This document shows positions 9,716 through 20,428 of a stretch of 25,965 nucleotides of DNA, in pieces. Positions within the stretch are counted from its first letter, which is position 1. Every line of letters starts with the position of its first letter. Position numbers and translations under genes: made by a program. The notes beneath the pieces were generated by a model, which made no database searches, had not been told where the DNA came from, and saw only the letters and a program-made list of their open reading frames with translations. Origin of the DNA: Brachionus koreanus (taxonomy: Eukaryota > Rotifera > Eurotatoria > Ploima > Brachionidae); NCBI GenBank assembly GCA_016987375.1, contig PJRA01000401.1, positions 653,000-678,964 of the forward strand, given 5' to 3'.

Positions 9716-9764
9716 GCTATTTGCATTCTAAATCCCCATATAGTAATAAGCGAATGCAAATAGC
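9716..9764. promoter_or_regulatory. Octamer-bearing inverted repeat (possible POU-factor site or hairpin)
   Basis: Two perfect 13-base arms, GCTATTTGCATTC (9716-9728) and GAATGCAAATAGC (9752-9764), are separated by 23 bases. Each arm carries the octamer ATTTGCAT/ATGCAAAT that POU-domain (Oct) proteins bind in animals. The arms could also form a hairpin in RNA or a cruciform. No flanking gene or terminal duplication indicates a transposon. Regulatory function is inference. Confidence 0.45.
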
Positions 9765-11149
9765 CCAAGTTAAAACACTGTGATAAATTAGTTGTTTTTT
9801 AAGTATGATAATCGATATGGTTTAAAGATTAGCATGTTTTTTGTTTATCTATAATTTGCATCTAATAAAAATAAAATAATTATAAACTGAGATTTTTGAA
9901 TAAAAAGCTCGGGGATTATCAAGTCTAGTTTAATTCGTTTAAAAGCGCTTTCAACGCTATCTCACAATTAGTCTTGGTAACTAGGCTTTGCACATTGCAG
10001 TCGTTAAAAGTGATACTTCTAGAGTAATATTTTTATTAAAAAAATAAAAAAGCAAGGATAAACAAAAGACTGTTTTAGATTTTCAAATTGACAGTATGCT
10101 TTATTTCTCAAATTTTTCAATAAAAAATATTCATTATTTTTTTTAACTCTTTTTTAATCAAAGGAAAATTTTAATTCTCAATCAATCAAGATTTAATTGC
10201 CAGTTGGAAATTGTTTTACAATTAAGGTTAGAAAAAAAAAGAGCTAAATTGTTTCAATGTCTTTTTTTTGGTTGTTCTAGAATTTCTGTTACTCTAATTT
10301 TTTATTAATACAATTAAAAGGTTACCTGAAGCCATTTTGATAAGCTTCATGATTGTTTTAATAAAAATAGTCTTGCAAAAAATAATTTGGTTAGTATTCA
10401 CTGGCAAATCGCAATGATTTCAAGTATGGCCGTTGAGGTGCAATCGGAGTGAAATTTTTTATTAATTTAATTTTTCACTCTTTAACTTTACTTTTTAGTT
10501 AACGTTTTATGAATAAATATATATTATAGTTTACTGACTTTTTTGCCTAAGAGTTAAAATTTAGTAATAGCTTTTTTTTTTTTTATTTGTTTCAAAAATC
10601 CTTTTGCCATAAGAATAAAAATAAAAGAAGTGTCCGTAAAAGCTTTTGAAAAAAAATGCTGTTCACTTAAGTTGATGAGAGTAGAAAATGTGAAAAAGGA
10701 AAGAGGCTACGAAATTACAGCAAACTAGCATTCCGCTGGAAAAGTTCATTGGAGACTTTGATTTGGGACTTAATGGCAATGTGAAATTTTAGTACAAAAA
10801 TTAGCACTATTTTTTTTATATTTTTTTCAAAAATAGTGTTTATGTTCTTAGAATTTTTCTAATCATCTAAAAATAACCTTTAACTGTTTACTCTAAACAT
10901 AGAAAAAAAAATATAACAGAATTAACTTTATTTAAAAAAAATAAAATCAATTAAAATACAAAGACAATAAATTATTAGGTCCATTTTTATAATTATAATT
11001 GATTAGTTTTCATTCTATAGTTTATTGTTCATAAAATAATTTGTTCAATAGTATAGTTTAGTATAGTGGTTTATTGCAACGCATAAATGCTTAAATCTGA
11101 CCACAGATTATGTGCAAAAAATATAATGAAAGTTTTTGTCTATTTTTGC
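9765..11149. other. Long intergenic stretch, no gene seen
   Basis: No coding region, tRNA or recognisable transposon. Patches at about 9905-10025 and 10620-10780 have more even composition than their surroundings and no long open frame. They are the places to test for conserved non-coding DNA. Confidence 0.4.
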
Positions 11150-11239
11150 TTAAAAAATATCACTAGATTGAGCTTCCACTGCATCCACTCGCAATTTATT
11201 CCAGCCATTTACTACACGGTTTGTGAAGAAGTAGAAACT
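11150..11239 (-). mobile_element. CR1/L2-like RT C-terminal fragment
   Basis: The minus-strand frame from 11239 encodes SFYFFTNRVVNGWNKL, then VDAVEAQSSDIF and a stop. This is the terminal signature of CR1/L2-type ORF2 ('FF..RVVN.WN.LP..VV.A.S...FK'). The expected FK..LD tail has been lost. Confidence 0.7.
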
Positions 11240-11291
11240 TTGGGCACAATTTTTGATTATTTCATTTTATCAAATAAATAAAGAATCTTTT

Positions 11292-11480
11292 CATATTTAT
11301 TTAAAAAATAATTTAGGCGAAGCTTTGGTCGGTTGGAACGGAGACTTAGTCCTCCCTTTCAGTCACATGATTGATTTTTGATGCGGCACAATGATGCAAA
11401 AAAACAAAAAAGTTAATTTAGATTATTTTTAAATGTTAGAATAGAAGTTTACAATTTTCATAATTTACTTAAAAAGAATT
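11292..11480 (-). mobile_element. Retroposon 3' UTR/tail, copy 1
   Basis: Matches 18325-18540 along about 190 bases with many substitutions and small gaps. Landmarks are GCGAAGC(C/T)T(T/A)(G/A), GGTTGGAA.GG.GACTTAGT, CACATGATTGA and TTTTTGATG. On the minus strand it ends in a TTAAATAAATA-type tail at 11292-11306. The second copy runs into RT coding sequence, so this is the 3' untranslated end of a non-LTR family. Confidence 0.65.
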
Positions 11481-12844
11481 GACAAACTAAAAAGAATTAT
11501 GCGTTTGACAAGTTCACTTAACACTGTCTAAATTATGAACAAAGTTATATCTAAAACTTTTAAATTTTTTTATTATTTTATTTATTATTTGTTAAGGCTA
11601 GAAGCGGTCATTTATTAATAAAATTATTGTACAAGTTTTTTCTTTTTTAATTTGTGTTATAACCGAGAATCACTAGATCCTTACAGATCCAGAAAAAATA
11701 AATGAGTTAAAGTAAATAACACAGCTATTATCTAAGCCATGAAATTTAGAAGTTTTTTAAATTTACCTTATTTTTACCTTAGTTATTACAAAGATTTAAC
11801 ACAAAATTAGTGATTTTTAAACAATATAAGACGCATACTCTATAACAAAAAATTTTAATGCTATAAGATTTTAGTAATATAAAGAAAAAAATCTATAATA
11901 GTTGATATGCAGTGAGATCTTTTTCGATATCACTAGATTAGTTAAATAACGAAAAATTTAGTGTTGCTATTCATTTAATAGTCAAGAATACAGTCAAAAC
12001 AACAATAATAACTTTATGTCCAAAGAATTTTTTTGTCAAAATTTTTTAAAATATTAAATTTTAATTAATAAAAATTTTCTTTTGTTTAAAAAAAAAGTCA
12101 AATGAAAAAACTAATTAACTTGATTAGTTTATTTATAATTCATAAATGATATCAAATTTAATTTTATAATTAAGAGAATTAATTAATAAGAATATCAAGT
12201 TAAAAGACGTTATTTTCATCAATTATCTAATTTCTTAGATATTGTTCAATATTTTCTAAGAACTAGAATCAGAAACTATAGTGAATAAAATGCATTTCTT
12301 ATTTAGATCTTCATTTTCTGGATGTTGACCAGCAGATATCGTGTTTTAATTCAAGTCAATTTCGATAATTAAGATAAAAAATTTAATTTGACTTTGAAAA
12401 TTAAAACAAAAATTTAAAGTTAAATTTTAAGTTCTTTAATTTTGGACTTTTAAACAACTTTTAAATAATATTTTTAAAATTAGTATAGTTTCATCAATTT
12501 TTTTTTTCTAGTTATCATTAATCAAAGTATCCATAATTGAATTTAGTTTGAAATATTGTAATACTGAGTGTGTGAATGATAAGCTTATTATTCAGTACAA
12601 AACTTTATTTTAAATAATAAAAAATATATTTCTAATCTCTGGACAATATTTATTCTCTATTGCTAACCATGTTTTAAAATTTGAATGTTCAGGAAAAAAA
12701 GAAGAAATAATAACCTGGAAATAATAACTAAGTTTGTTGAATACTTCGTGATGAATATCATACCATTTTTATTAGGATGGATCCGAAAAACTTGCGTTTT
12801 TAACTTTTTTTGATTTATCAATAAAAAATATGAATCATTATGCT
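11481..12844. other. Intergenic stretch, no gene seen
   Basis: Very AT-rich, with no recognisable coding region or repeat. The left edge may hold further diverged retroposon sequence related to 11292-11480, and the right edge probably holds the end of the mariner remnant that follows. Confidence 0.4.
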
Positions 12845-13440
12845 CTATAGTCTTTGAAATCTATCAGAGACTTTTTTCATTCCTCTCTTGTACCATTCAA
12901 GACTTTTGAAGTAAAAAAAATCACAACAGATCTCTTCAATTGATCTTGATTTGTAAAATGCCATCCACTAAGAATATTATTCATTTCTGTCAATGTTTTT
13001 CTAGCAGTATAAGTGAGCTCTAGTGTTAAATTAAAGAAACAAACTTAGCTTTCGATGGACCAAACAAAGACATTGTTCTTGAAGTGAAGCAAACATTCGT
13101 TCTAATTGTTCAAAATGAAGCTCTGAATTTTAGAAATTCGACAAAAACCATAACATAAAGTTTTTATCAATGCATCCTTTTTTCACGACAGGCTGGGCTG
13201 GTTGAAAAGGGTCCAACTATTAACTTGTATCATCATAATTTCAAAAATAGATCCACTTTTCATCATAAGCAATGATTTGTTTGAAAAACCATATTTTTAC
13301 ATTACAGAAGTTTCCTACAAATTTCAATGAAGAATTTTATTCAAATTTTTAAAACCAATTTTATACCCTTTTAATTTTGCGCGAGTTTGTGCTGTTGATG
13401 ATAAGTATTTTTACCCAATAATGACGTAACAGTAGCAAAA
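12845..13440 (-). pseudogene. Mariner transposase pseudogene
   Basis: Read on the minus strand across several frameshifts, the order matches a mariner catalytic domain. DEKWIYF (13245-13270, first catalytic Asp kept) is followed by LDPFQPAQPVVKKG, FMLWF, EQLERMFASLQEQ, LVHRK, NTRAH, TLTEMNNILSGWHF, FFTSKVLEWYKRGMKK and VSDRFQRL. The second catalytic Asp, which should precede the NTRAH block, is replaced, with a stop just before it. The 'YSPDLAPSDYHLF' block with the third Asp is absent, so there is an internal deletion. Weak N-terminal traces (KLKGYKIGFK) may reach 13440. Clearly inactive. Confidence 0.8.
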
Positions 13441-14340
13441 TTTAAAATTTAACTTTTTAAGTTTTTTTGTTGTAGAATAAGATTCTTTTTCATGCCTTTT
13501 TAATACTACCATTGATCAATTTTTTTAGATATGTAAAATGTTGTACACATTTGTATAAACAAATTCTAAGCTCTGCAAAAACTGTTAAATTTAGTGAATA
13601 TTTTATCTAACCTTTTTTTAATGATGTGCATTTTAAAGAAAAATGAAAAATATTTCCAGAATTTAGAATTCGTTTGTACAAATTTTCACAACATTGTACT
13701 GTTTACAGAACCACTTTTGCACAACTAGAAAAAAATTATCTAGTTTTCCCTTTTTGTACTGTAATTTATGTACTAAGATTTCATATTTCCGACTTATTGA
13801 GCTTTCAATGAAAACATCATTTAATCATGTATGAGAAAAGTTATTTGTACGCTTTAGACTGTTTTTTACGTATCTGTTGAGTAAATTATGGCAAAATGAA
13901 AATAATTTTAAGTCTGAGAAGTTGAGTTTATAGTGTGTCAAAGGGAAGATGATAAATTGATTTAAAGTATGAATTCTTTGAGTGTTCGTCCGGGAGATAC
14001 GCAGTAATATGAAAAAGCTATAGTCAATGATGGAACCTATCAGAGCGTAATAGAAAAATAAGAAATATTTTTTAATCTGATCATGTCACTATATAGTAAT
14101 ACTGTAATTCTAAGTATGTTTTAAAACATTAAAACGATGAGATGACAAAATAAATACTTATGTAGTATTTAAATTAGTTGATTAGACAAGTTTTTGACCC
14201 TAAAAATTAAACAAGTTTTAATTTTTGTACTACTTTATTGCTCTTAAAATTAACAATGCCAAATTAAATTTTCTAGCTAATTTTTTTTTCTACTAGGTTA
14301 AATTATTGCTTTTTTGTTGCTTGCTTCTATTTCGTTTTGC
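13441..14340. other. Intergenic stretch with a solo MITE end
   Basis: No gene is seen. A 21-base match to the MITE terminus is listed at 13890-13910. The sequence just after it to about 14050 is GC-richer and has short open stretches (for example SLSVRPGDTQ), but matches no family I know. Confidence 0.4.
13890..13910 (+). repeat. Solo terminal repeat of the GGCAAAATG MITE family
   Basis: The outer 21 bases of the MITE terminus occur here exactly, and similarity stops at 13911. No inverted partner is found within the next few hundred bases. It is either a truncated MITE or the terminus of a larger relative. Confidence 0.6.
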
Positions 14341-14344
14341 ATAT

Positions 14345-14386
14345 ATGCCATTAGGCATTTCCTGAAACAAATAAATAAATAAATGA
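14345..14386 (+). mobile_element. Retroposon 3' end (hairpin plus AAAT repeat tail)
   Basis: A 5-bp stem with ATTA loop (ATGCC-ATTA-GGCAT, 14345-14358) is followed by TTCCTGAAAC and an AAATAAATAAATAAATG tail. This terminus is typical of CR1/Jockey-like non-LTR elements. Sequence back to about 14270 may be its 3' UTR. Compare the related layout at 23942-23990. Confidence 0.55.
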
Positions 14387-17300
14387 AAATAGACAAATTT
14401 TATTTTAGAATTAAAAACAATATTAAAAAATTTTCGTTTTTTGTTTTTTAGTTTGATTTTATTCAGTTAATTGATTAATTTATTAGCTCAAACTTGAAGT
14501 GCTTGAAAACTAGCTTTAGTTTTTTTAGTAAAATTAAAAGATTATTAATATGTTTATTTAATTTAAAATATAAATTAAATTGAAATTTAAAAAAAAAAAT
14601 TTTCCCGATTAAGCCATAATAAATTGGTTGCTCTTCAGCTGCTTTTAACCAGTTAGTCCAGACAAATAACTAAATTATATTAGTGAAAACCGTCAATTTT
14701 ATAGAAGGGCTACAAGTTAGTCAATTTAGGATAAGTAATTGAAAACAAAGCCAAAGAGAAAGAGGCTCTTTTCTATTGTTTACCTGGTTTGAAAAATAAA
14801 TTTGTGCGCACAACCACTTGTAGATTTAGCAAAAAAAAAAAACAAAGAAAAACCATTAACTTTTTTTATAACTCAATTAAGCTACGAATCCGCAGCAATT
14901 TTAATCTAAAAATTGTATAATTTTTTGATAAGATATCCTATTTTTAAGTAATAAAAATTTGAAAAACCAGTCGAATGTAAATTTAAATGTGGATATTGGG
15001 CAATTATTTTCTAATCTAATAGTTTAAATTGCGCATAAATCTCTCAAAAAGTTCAAGAGTCTTGTTCAGAATAGCTCAATTGTTCGCCCACTTGAACTAA
15101 ACGGCTTTTTTTTGGATAGAGCAAGAAGCTTGCAGAATTTTTCCCGAGTCACATGATTCGGAAAACTTTTTTCTTCAAGGTAATTATTGATCGATCAACA
15201 AATATTTGCTTAGCTGAACAATTTTTAGTTTTTTTTTCTTAATTCCTGGAGATGTAAATAAATTAAGAAATGAATTTTTTTTATTAAATTTTTATTTAAA
15301 AAATAAACTAGATAAATTAATTTCGGAGTCAATTTGGATTATTTCCGATTAAGGATTTTTAGATGAAATAAAAAATTCTTTGAATTTAATAGAAATATTT
15401 TTTTCTGACTGAATCTAATCAAGCCAAAGATAAAAAGAAGAAAAAAAAACTTCATTTAGAGTTACATAAGAGCTTCACTCGATCAATTTGCGATTTGTAT
15501 GTATTTTAATTACAAATGAATTAGGATTTTCGAGTGTAATTTATATGTTTTAATTTAACGATTTATCTTTATTTTATGAGAAATTTCGAGTGGTTTGTTT
15601 TTTCTAACTAAGCAACAAAAACAACAAAAAAAACTAATTTTTATCAATAACTATGTCTATGCAAATTGAAATCAATAGGTTGTGTCAAAAACTTAATCTT
15701 TTTTTTCCAATGGAAAGCTACTCCCTCTTTGAGAAAAAAGTGTATTTAAATAAAATTTAAGACTTTTAGTTTATGTTATTTTTTTTCTTATTAAAACATA
15801 TCATCAATTTGCAGAAATTTAGATTTTATTAGAAAACTTTTTTTGAACAAAAAATAAAGATTTAATTTCATGTTGGTTTGATGAATCGATTTTTATTCAT
15901 GTTGAAATTTTAGATAAAACTATGATGAACAAAATAAAATGTAGTAGATACTTGTTAAAATAGAAAAATAGCTAAATTTGAGAGAAATATAATTTCGGTC
16001 GGATTAAGAAAAAAAATTAGGAATTGTGAGATTTTTTTTTATTGTTTATTCATAAAACAATATTCATTCAAAGTTTAACAAGTTAAATTTAAATTAGCTA
16101 GCAATTAAAGGAGTTTTTTTTTCTTAAATGACCGCAAACATTAGCACTAACTTAAAATTAAACATTTTAAATTAATTAGAATAGGATTAGTGACCGAAAT
16201 ATTTACTTATCGCTTGGAGAAAAGAAAAAAATATTTTTTTTTTTTTCAATTAAAAATTTTGTTAAATACTAAGAAATAAAAATGAGGCTAGAAAATTTGA
16301 ATTTGTTTAAGCTTGGGATCAAGGTGATTAGTCTTTTTTATTTTAAATTTTTTTTTTACTTATTATTCTAAAATTATAGTGCAAAAATAGTCAGTCAATT
16401 GTGGAATAAGACAACACAAAATATGGGTCATAATAATTTTCAAATATTTAATTTTGTCTAGATTAAGAAAAATGGAAAAAATTACATTTTTGTTTTTTTT
16501 CGACTCTTGCAAAATGATCAAGTGATTCGGTTAAGTAGACGCATTCAACAAAAATAACAAATTGATTGTTGACCAATATATCCAAAAAGCAGAAAAACGC
16601 TATCAAACATTCGTTCTATTTGTTTCAAAAATAAGGTCTTTTTTATTTATCTACGTTGATTCTAGCTGTGTTCCTTTGTCATCTAGAGACCTAGATTTGT
16701 TTTCAGAATATCAGCCCAGACTAAATTTAAGTCACTAAGTTATTACCTGCATTTCGCTATGCTTTTCTCTAAATTTTCTTTTCCAACTAGCCCTTTATCC
16801 TTTAGTCTTTTTTCGTAATTTAAAAAAAATTATTTTATTAAATATTTTATTAAATTTATTTTTTGTAAATTAAAAAATTCATAAAATTTTAGACACTAAT
16901 TGAGTGCTTTTAGTTCAAATGGCTTTGTTCTATCCATCAAGTTTGGGATATTTATCTAGGCCAGATGTGTTGGGTTTTTAAGTTTATGTATCATTAAAGT
17001 ATTTTTGCTGATTTTCTATTGTAAATTATTTTAGATAAGTAAAACAGAAAAATAGCAGATGTATTATTCGGAAATGAAGCTTATTGTTCATTTTAAATCT
17101 GTTTATTAAATAACTTTAATTTGTTGTTCTTAGTTTAAAGAATTGTAAAATTAAATTTTCTATTAATTTAAATAAATTTTTATTCACAAGTAAGAGTGTG
17201 ATTTGTTTGTTAAATTGTTAAAAAATTAATTAATATTTTTGATTAAATTAAAAATTAGAAATTTATTTTTCAATTTTAAAAAATAAAAACGATAATTGAG

Positions 17301-18324
17301 ATAGGATGTATCTTTTAATCCAAAACGTCCTTCTATGATTTAAATAACTGACAGAGATACTTTCTTGCAGAATCAAGATTGCACTCAAATTTCTAATAAA
17401 AAGCTTTATTAGATTTACGATCTTTTGAGAGATACCCTAAGATTTTTGGCAATTTTCTAGATTTTATTAAATAAACGAACACAAAATTATAAATAAAAAA
17501 GTTTAAGTTAATGTTTGAAAAAAACAACTAATTTAAAAGAAATCCTTAGATTCAAAATTTTAGTTTCCATTAAATTTTTACTGTTTAATAAAAATTTTTT
17601 TATTTCTCACACAGAATAATTTTATTCTTTTAAATTAATCCAACCTTTTTCGTAATTAACTTTTTAAATACAGTTAAGTATAGATTTAGCTAAGTGACTA
17701 AGGTAATCTAAAACAATGTGATTCCCAACAAAATTTCTTTTTCTAAAATCTTTATTTAATTAAAAACTATTAAAACAAAACTAATTTTTTTTTGGAAAAA
17801 TTATTTTGGAGATGCTACAGGTGTGAGTGTGAGCTGAGTGGGGTTCACTTTCAATTGAACCTAAGCTATCAATTGATTACTCAAAATTATGTTTTAATTT
17901 TGAAAGTTGTTTCCTTATTCTTTATAATCATTTTCAAAGATTGTTGTTGTGTCACTTGGGTCTGAGTTTTTTTTTGCTTTCGATAAACTCTATGTATTTT
18001 AGTTTTTCATGTAACGTAAAAATTATCGTTTAGCTGGTTGTAATTATATGTTATTCTATCATTGTTTTAAATATTTAGTTTTTTTTATTTTTTAGAGTAA
18101 ATGTGTGAATTATTAATTGATCATTAAATAGGAATTGGTTTTAAAATTTGGGTATTCAAGAAAATTCATACTTATTTGCTGATATATGTTAAAACAATCG
18201 CTTGTGATAATTTAAAATTAAGTTGTTTTATTTTTTAGTATAGGCATAGGAAATCTTCTTTTCAGCCGCATGAGAAAAATACATGAATCATAGTAGTAAT
18301 AATGTAAATAATAAGGAATATGGT
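14387..18324. other. Gene-free stretch of about 3.9 kb
   Basis: No exon, RNA gene or intact transposon is seen. Composition alternates between A/T runs and more balanced patches (14610-14830, 15040-15200, 16490-16800, 17815-17880). One patch has a 12-base palindrome TTGATCGATCAA at 15187-15198. Another has GGTTCA..TGAACC near 17842. Its position 2-6 kb upstream of the Slit-like gene makes distal regulatory DNA possible, but there is no direct evidence. Confidence 0.4.
15676..15694 (+). repeat. Possible mariner terminal repeat
   Basis: TAGGTTGTGTCAAAAACTT differs at only two positions from the terminal repeat at the end of the mariner fragment at 7501-7740, and begins with the expected TA. 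No transposase follows. Confidence 0.4.
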
Positions 18325-18985
18325 CATATTTATTTATTTAAAAAATAATTTAAGCGAAGCCTTAGCCGGTTGGAATGGGGACTTAGTACTTAGTCCTTCC
18401 TTTCATACACATGATTGACTTTTGATGTCGCATAATGTTGCAAAATAACAACGAAGAAATTAATTTAGATTGAGTTTAGCGTTTAAATTTTTGAATGTTA
18501 TAAAAGTAATTTTCAATTTTCATTACTTTATCTAAGATGAATTAGAAACACATTATGTAAACTTTAAAAAAATTGAATTAATATTCAATAATGTAGAATA
18601 AAAATAAATTTATAAAATTGATTCTCTAAAAAGGTACCTAATCGATTCCATCGTTCTATCTTTGCTTTCTTCTTTGTTAAGCTTGTTTTCAAGCTTTATC
18701 CTATCACTTACTTTTACTGTCATATTTTCTTTTTAGTCTTTTGCTTCTAGGATGGTTTTCATTTCATCTATCACAGATTTTTTGCTAGTTTTATTTTTTT
18801 TATCCCTTGTTTCATTTAAGGTATTGTTCACTAGTGTTTTTGTAAATTTGTTGTTTGCTAATCTCATAATGAAGGACTGTTTCTCTTTACCAATACTCTC
18901 TCCATTGGTTTCATATTAAGAGTAGTCATCAGTTTTGTTATTCTTGATCTCTTGCAGAGTCCAAACATTTTCTTCACCAAGTTGC
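18325..18985 (-). mobile_element. 5'-truncated non-LTR retrotransposon, copy 2
   Basis: The minus-strand frame from 18980 encodes LVKKMFGLCKRSRITKLM then TLNMKPMERVLVKR. After a one-base shift come FIMRLANNKFTKTLVNN, TLNET and further Lys/Glu-rich residues to about 18610. This pattern (short motif LG..K.SR, then 'L...L.I.P......KR..F..RL..N.FT') is the C-terminal domain of RT ORF2 proteins in RTE/Jockey-like families. The 3' UTR follows to the TTATTTATTTA-complement tail at 18325-18340. That UTR matches 11292-11480, so both are copies of one family. Confidence 0.65.
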
Positions 18986-20428
18986 CATCTGTTGTTTTAA
19001 TTTTAATTTTGTATCCAAAATTAGTTTAAACTTAATTCTTTAAAATTCCTTCGTTTCAGTCACATTAAAAATATTTAGAATTTTGTTGTTTTAAATAAAT
19101 TGCAACTACAGTAATATAAACACATGTTTGTCAATTGTGTTTTAAACTCATTCTGTATTTAAACACTAATTTAGACTGATTTCTAAACGATAATTTAATT
19201 ACTTAAGCTTTAAATCAAATCAGATCTAACGTCAACACGTACTATATCAAAAATCAATTCTAAAAATGAATTCTTAATTTGATCAAGGATGTCTAAATAG
19301 ATTGATAACCTGGAATATTTTATTTTATATTATTCAAACACTAACTTAAAACAAAATGCCCTATTTTAATTGCTTTTTAAAGCATTCTAAACTGCCATTC
19401 TATTTTTAATAGACAAATAATCTAGAAAGATGTTAAGTGTTTTTAATCTCAGAATGAGTACAAATTGATGAAAATGTGAAAAAAGCAATTAGAAAGAGAG
19501 CATCGTTAGTGATTAAATAAATTAAAAAAACAATTAGAATATGAACAAAAAAAATATTTTTGAATAGTCCGCTGAGATTATGCAAAGATCAAGATATCAT
19601 TGTCAAATCTAATCCACTTGAATCTATGGTCAATTCTTAATTTGTTTAGTCAAGGCTATTAATCATTTTTGACTATTTGTTTTGAATCTATGCTAATTGC
19701 TCCAAGGACTATTTTTTTCTCTCTCTCTTTCTCTCTCATTTTCTTTTATGCGATGTGAATGATAGTATTTTTCCAAGTGTTTGAGCTCAAAATCGATTAG
19801 GCCGATTGAAAAAGGTGATTTTTTGAGATAGAGCTTGGAGCGTTTTATCAGCTCGAATATTAAGTTTCTAATTGTTTTCTTTAGACTAGACTCGGCGATG
19901 AGAATTATATTTTTATCTTATTTTTATATTTTTTTGAACAGGTGATTTAAAAAATTAGAGCCGCGAGTAATTTCAAATGAACCTAGCCAAAGAATTTTTG
20001 TTTAAAAAAAAGACAAGATTAATTTTAGGAGAGAAAACAACAGAATTAATTAGTTTTTTTTAGTTCTGAAACAGACTGCTCCGTTCAAAAAAAATCCAAA
20101 ATCTTTTGTGTTAATTAGCCATAATTATTTTATCATTTGATAAAAAGTAATATGAATGAAATTAAGAGGATAATATCGGATAATTGCAATTTATCTAAAA
20201 GTTATAGTAAGCCGTCAATTTTAAATTTGAAATTTTTTTTTTTATTTACTTGGCTAATTAGAGCAATTTTAATATCTTCTTTTTTTTTCTCAATTCAATC
20301 TAATTACTGCGGCTATTAATTTTTAGCTTATTTAATTTTTTTAGATTTATTTTATTTGACGTTTGAACAAAAAATGAGATCTTAGAATTATTTATTTGTC
20401 GAAATTTTGTAATAATTGGAGATCAAAA
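18986..20428. other. Upstream region of the Slit-like gene
   Basis: No upstream coding exon is recognised. It contains a CT-rich microsatellite at 19717-19738 and a less AT-rich zone at 19790-19990. The plus-strand frame at 20137-20319 has a hydrophobic stretch but no domain, and is more likely 5' UTR or chance. Confidence 0.4.
19717..19738. repeat. CT microsatellite
   Basis: An imperfect (CT)n run interrupted by TTT, about 0.7 kb upstream of the Slit-like start codon. Polypyrimidine tracts of this type can act as GAGA-type promoter elements in some animals, but that is not shown here. Confidence 0.6.

Noticed and set aside
11087..11281. 64-residue plus-strand frame
   Set aside because: It is the antisense of the CR1/L2-like RT fragment, whose minus-strand reading gives the known FF.NRVVN.WN motif.
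20137..20319. 60-residue frame upstream of the Slit-like gene
   Set aside because: No domain. Better explained as 5' UTR or chance.
20396..20428. Upstream extension of the Slit-like N-terminus
   Set aside because: This extension begins with TTG. The ATG at 20429 gives a compact signal peptide and an A-rich start context.
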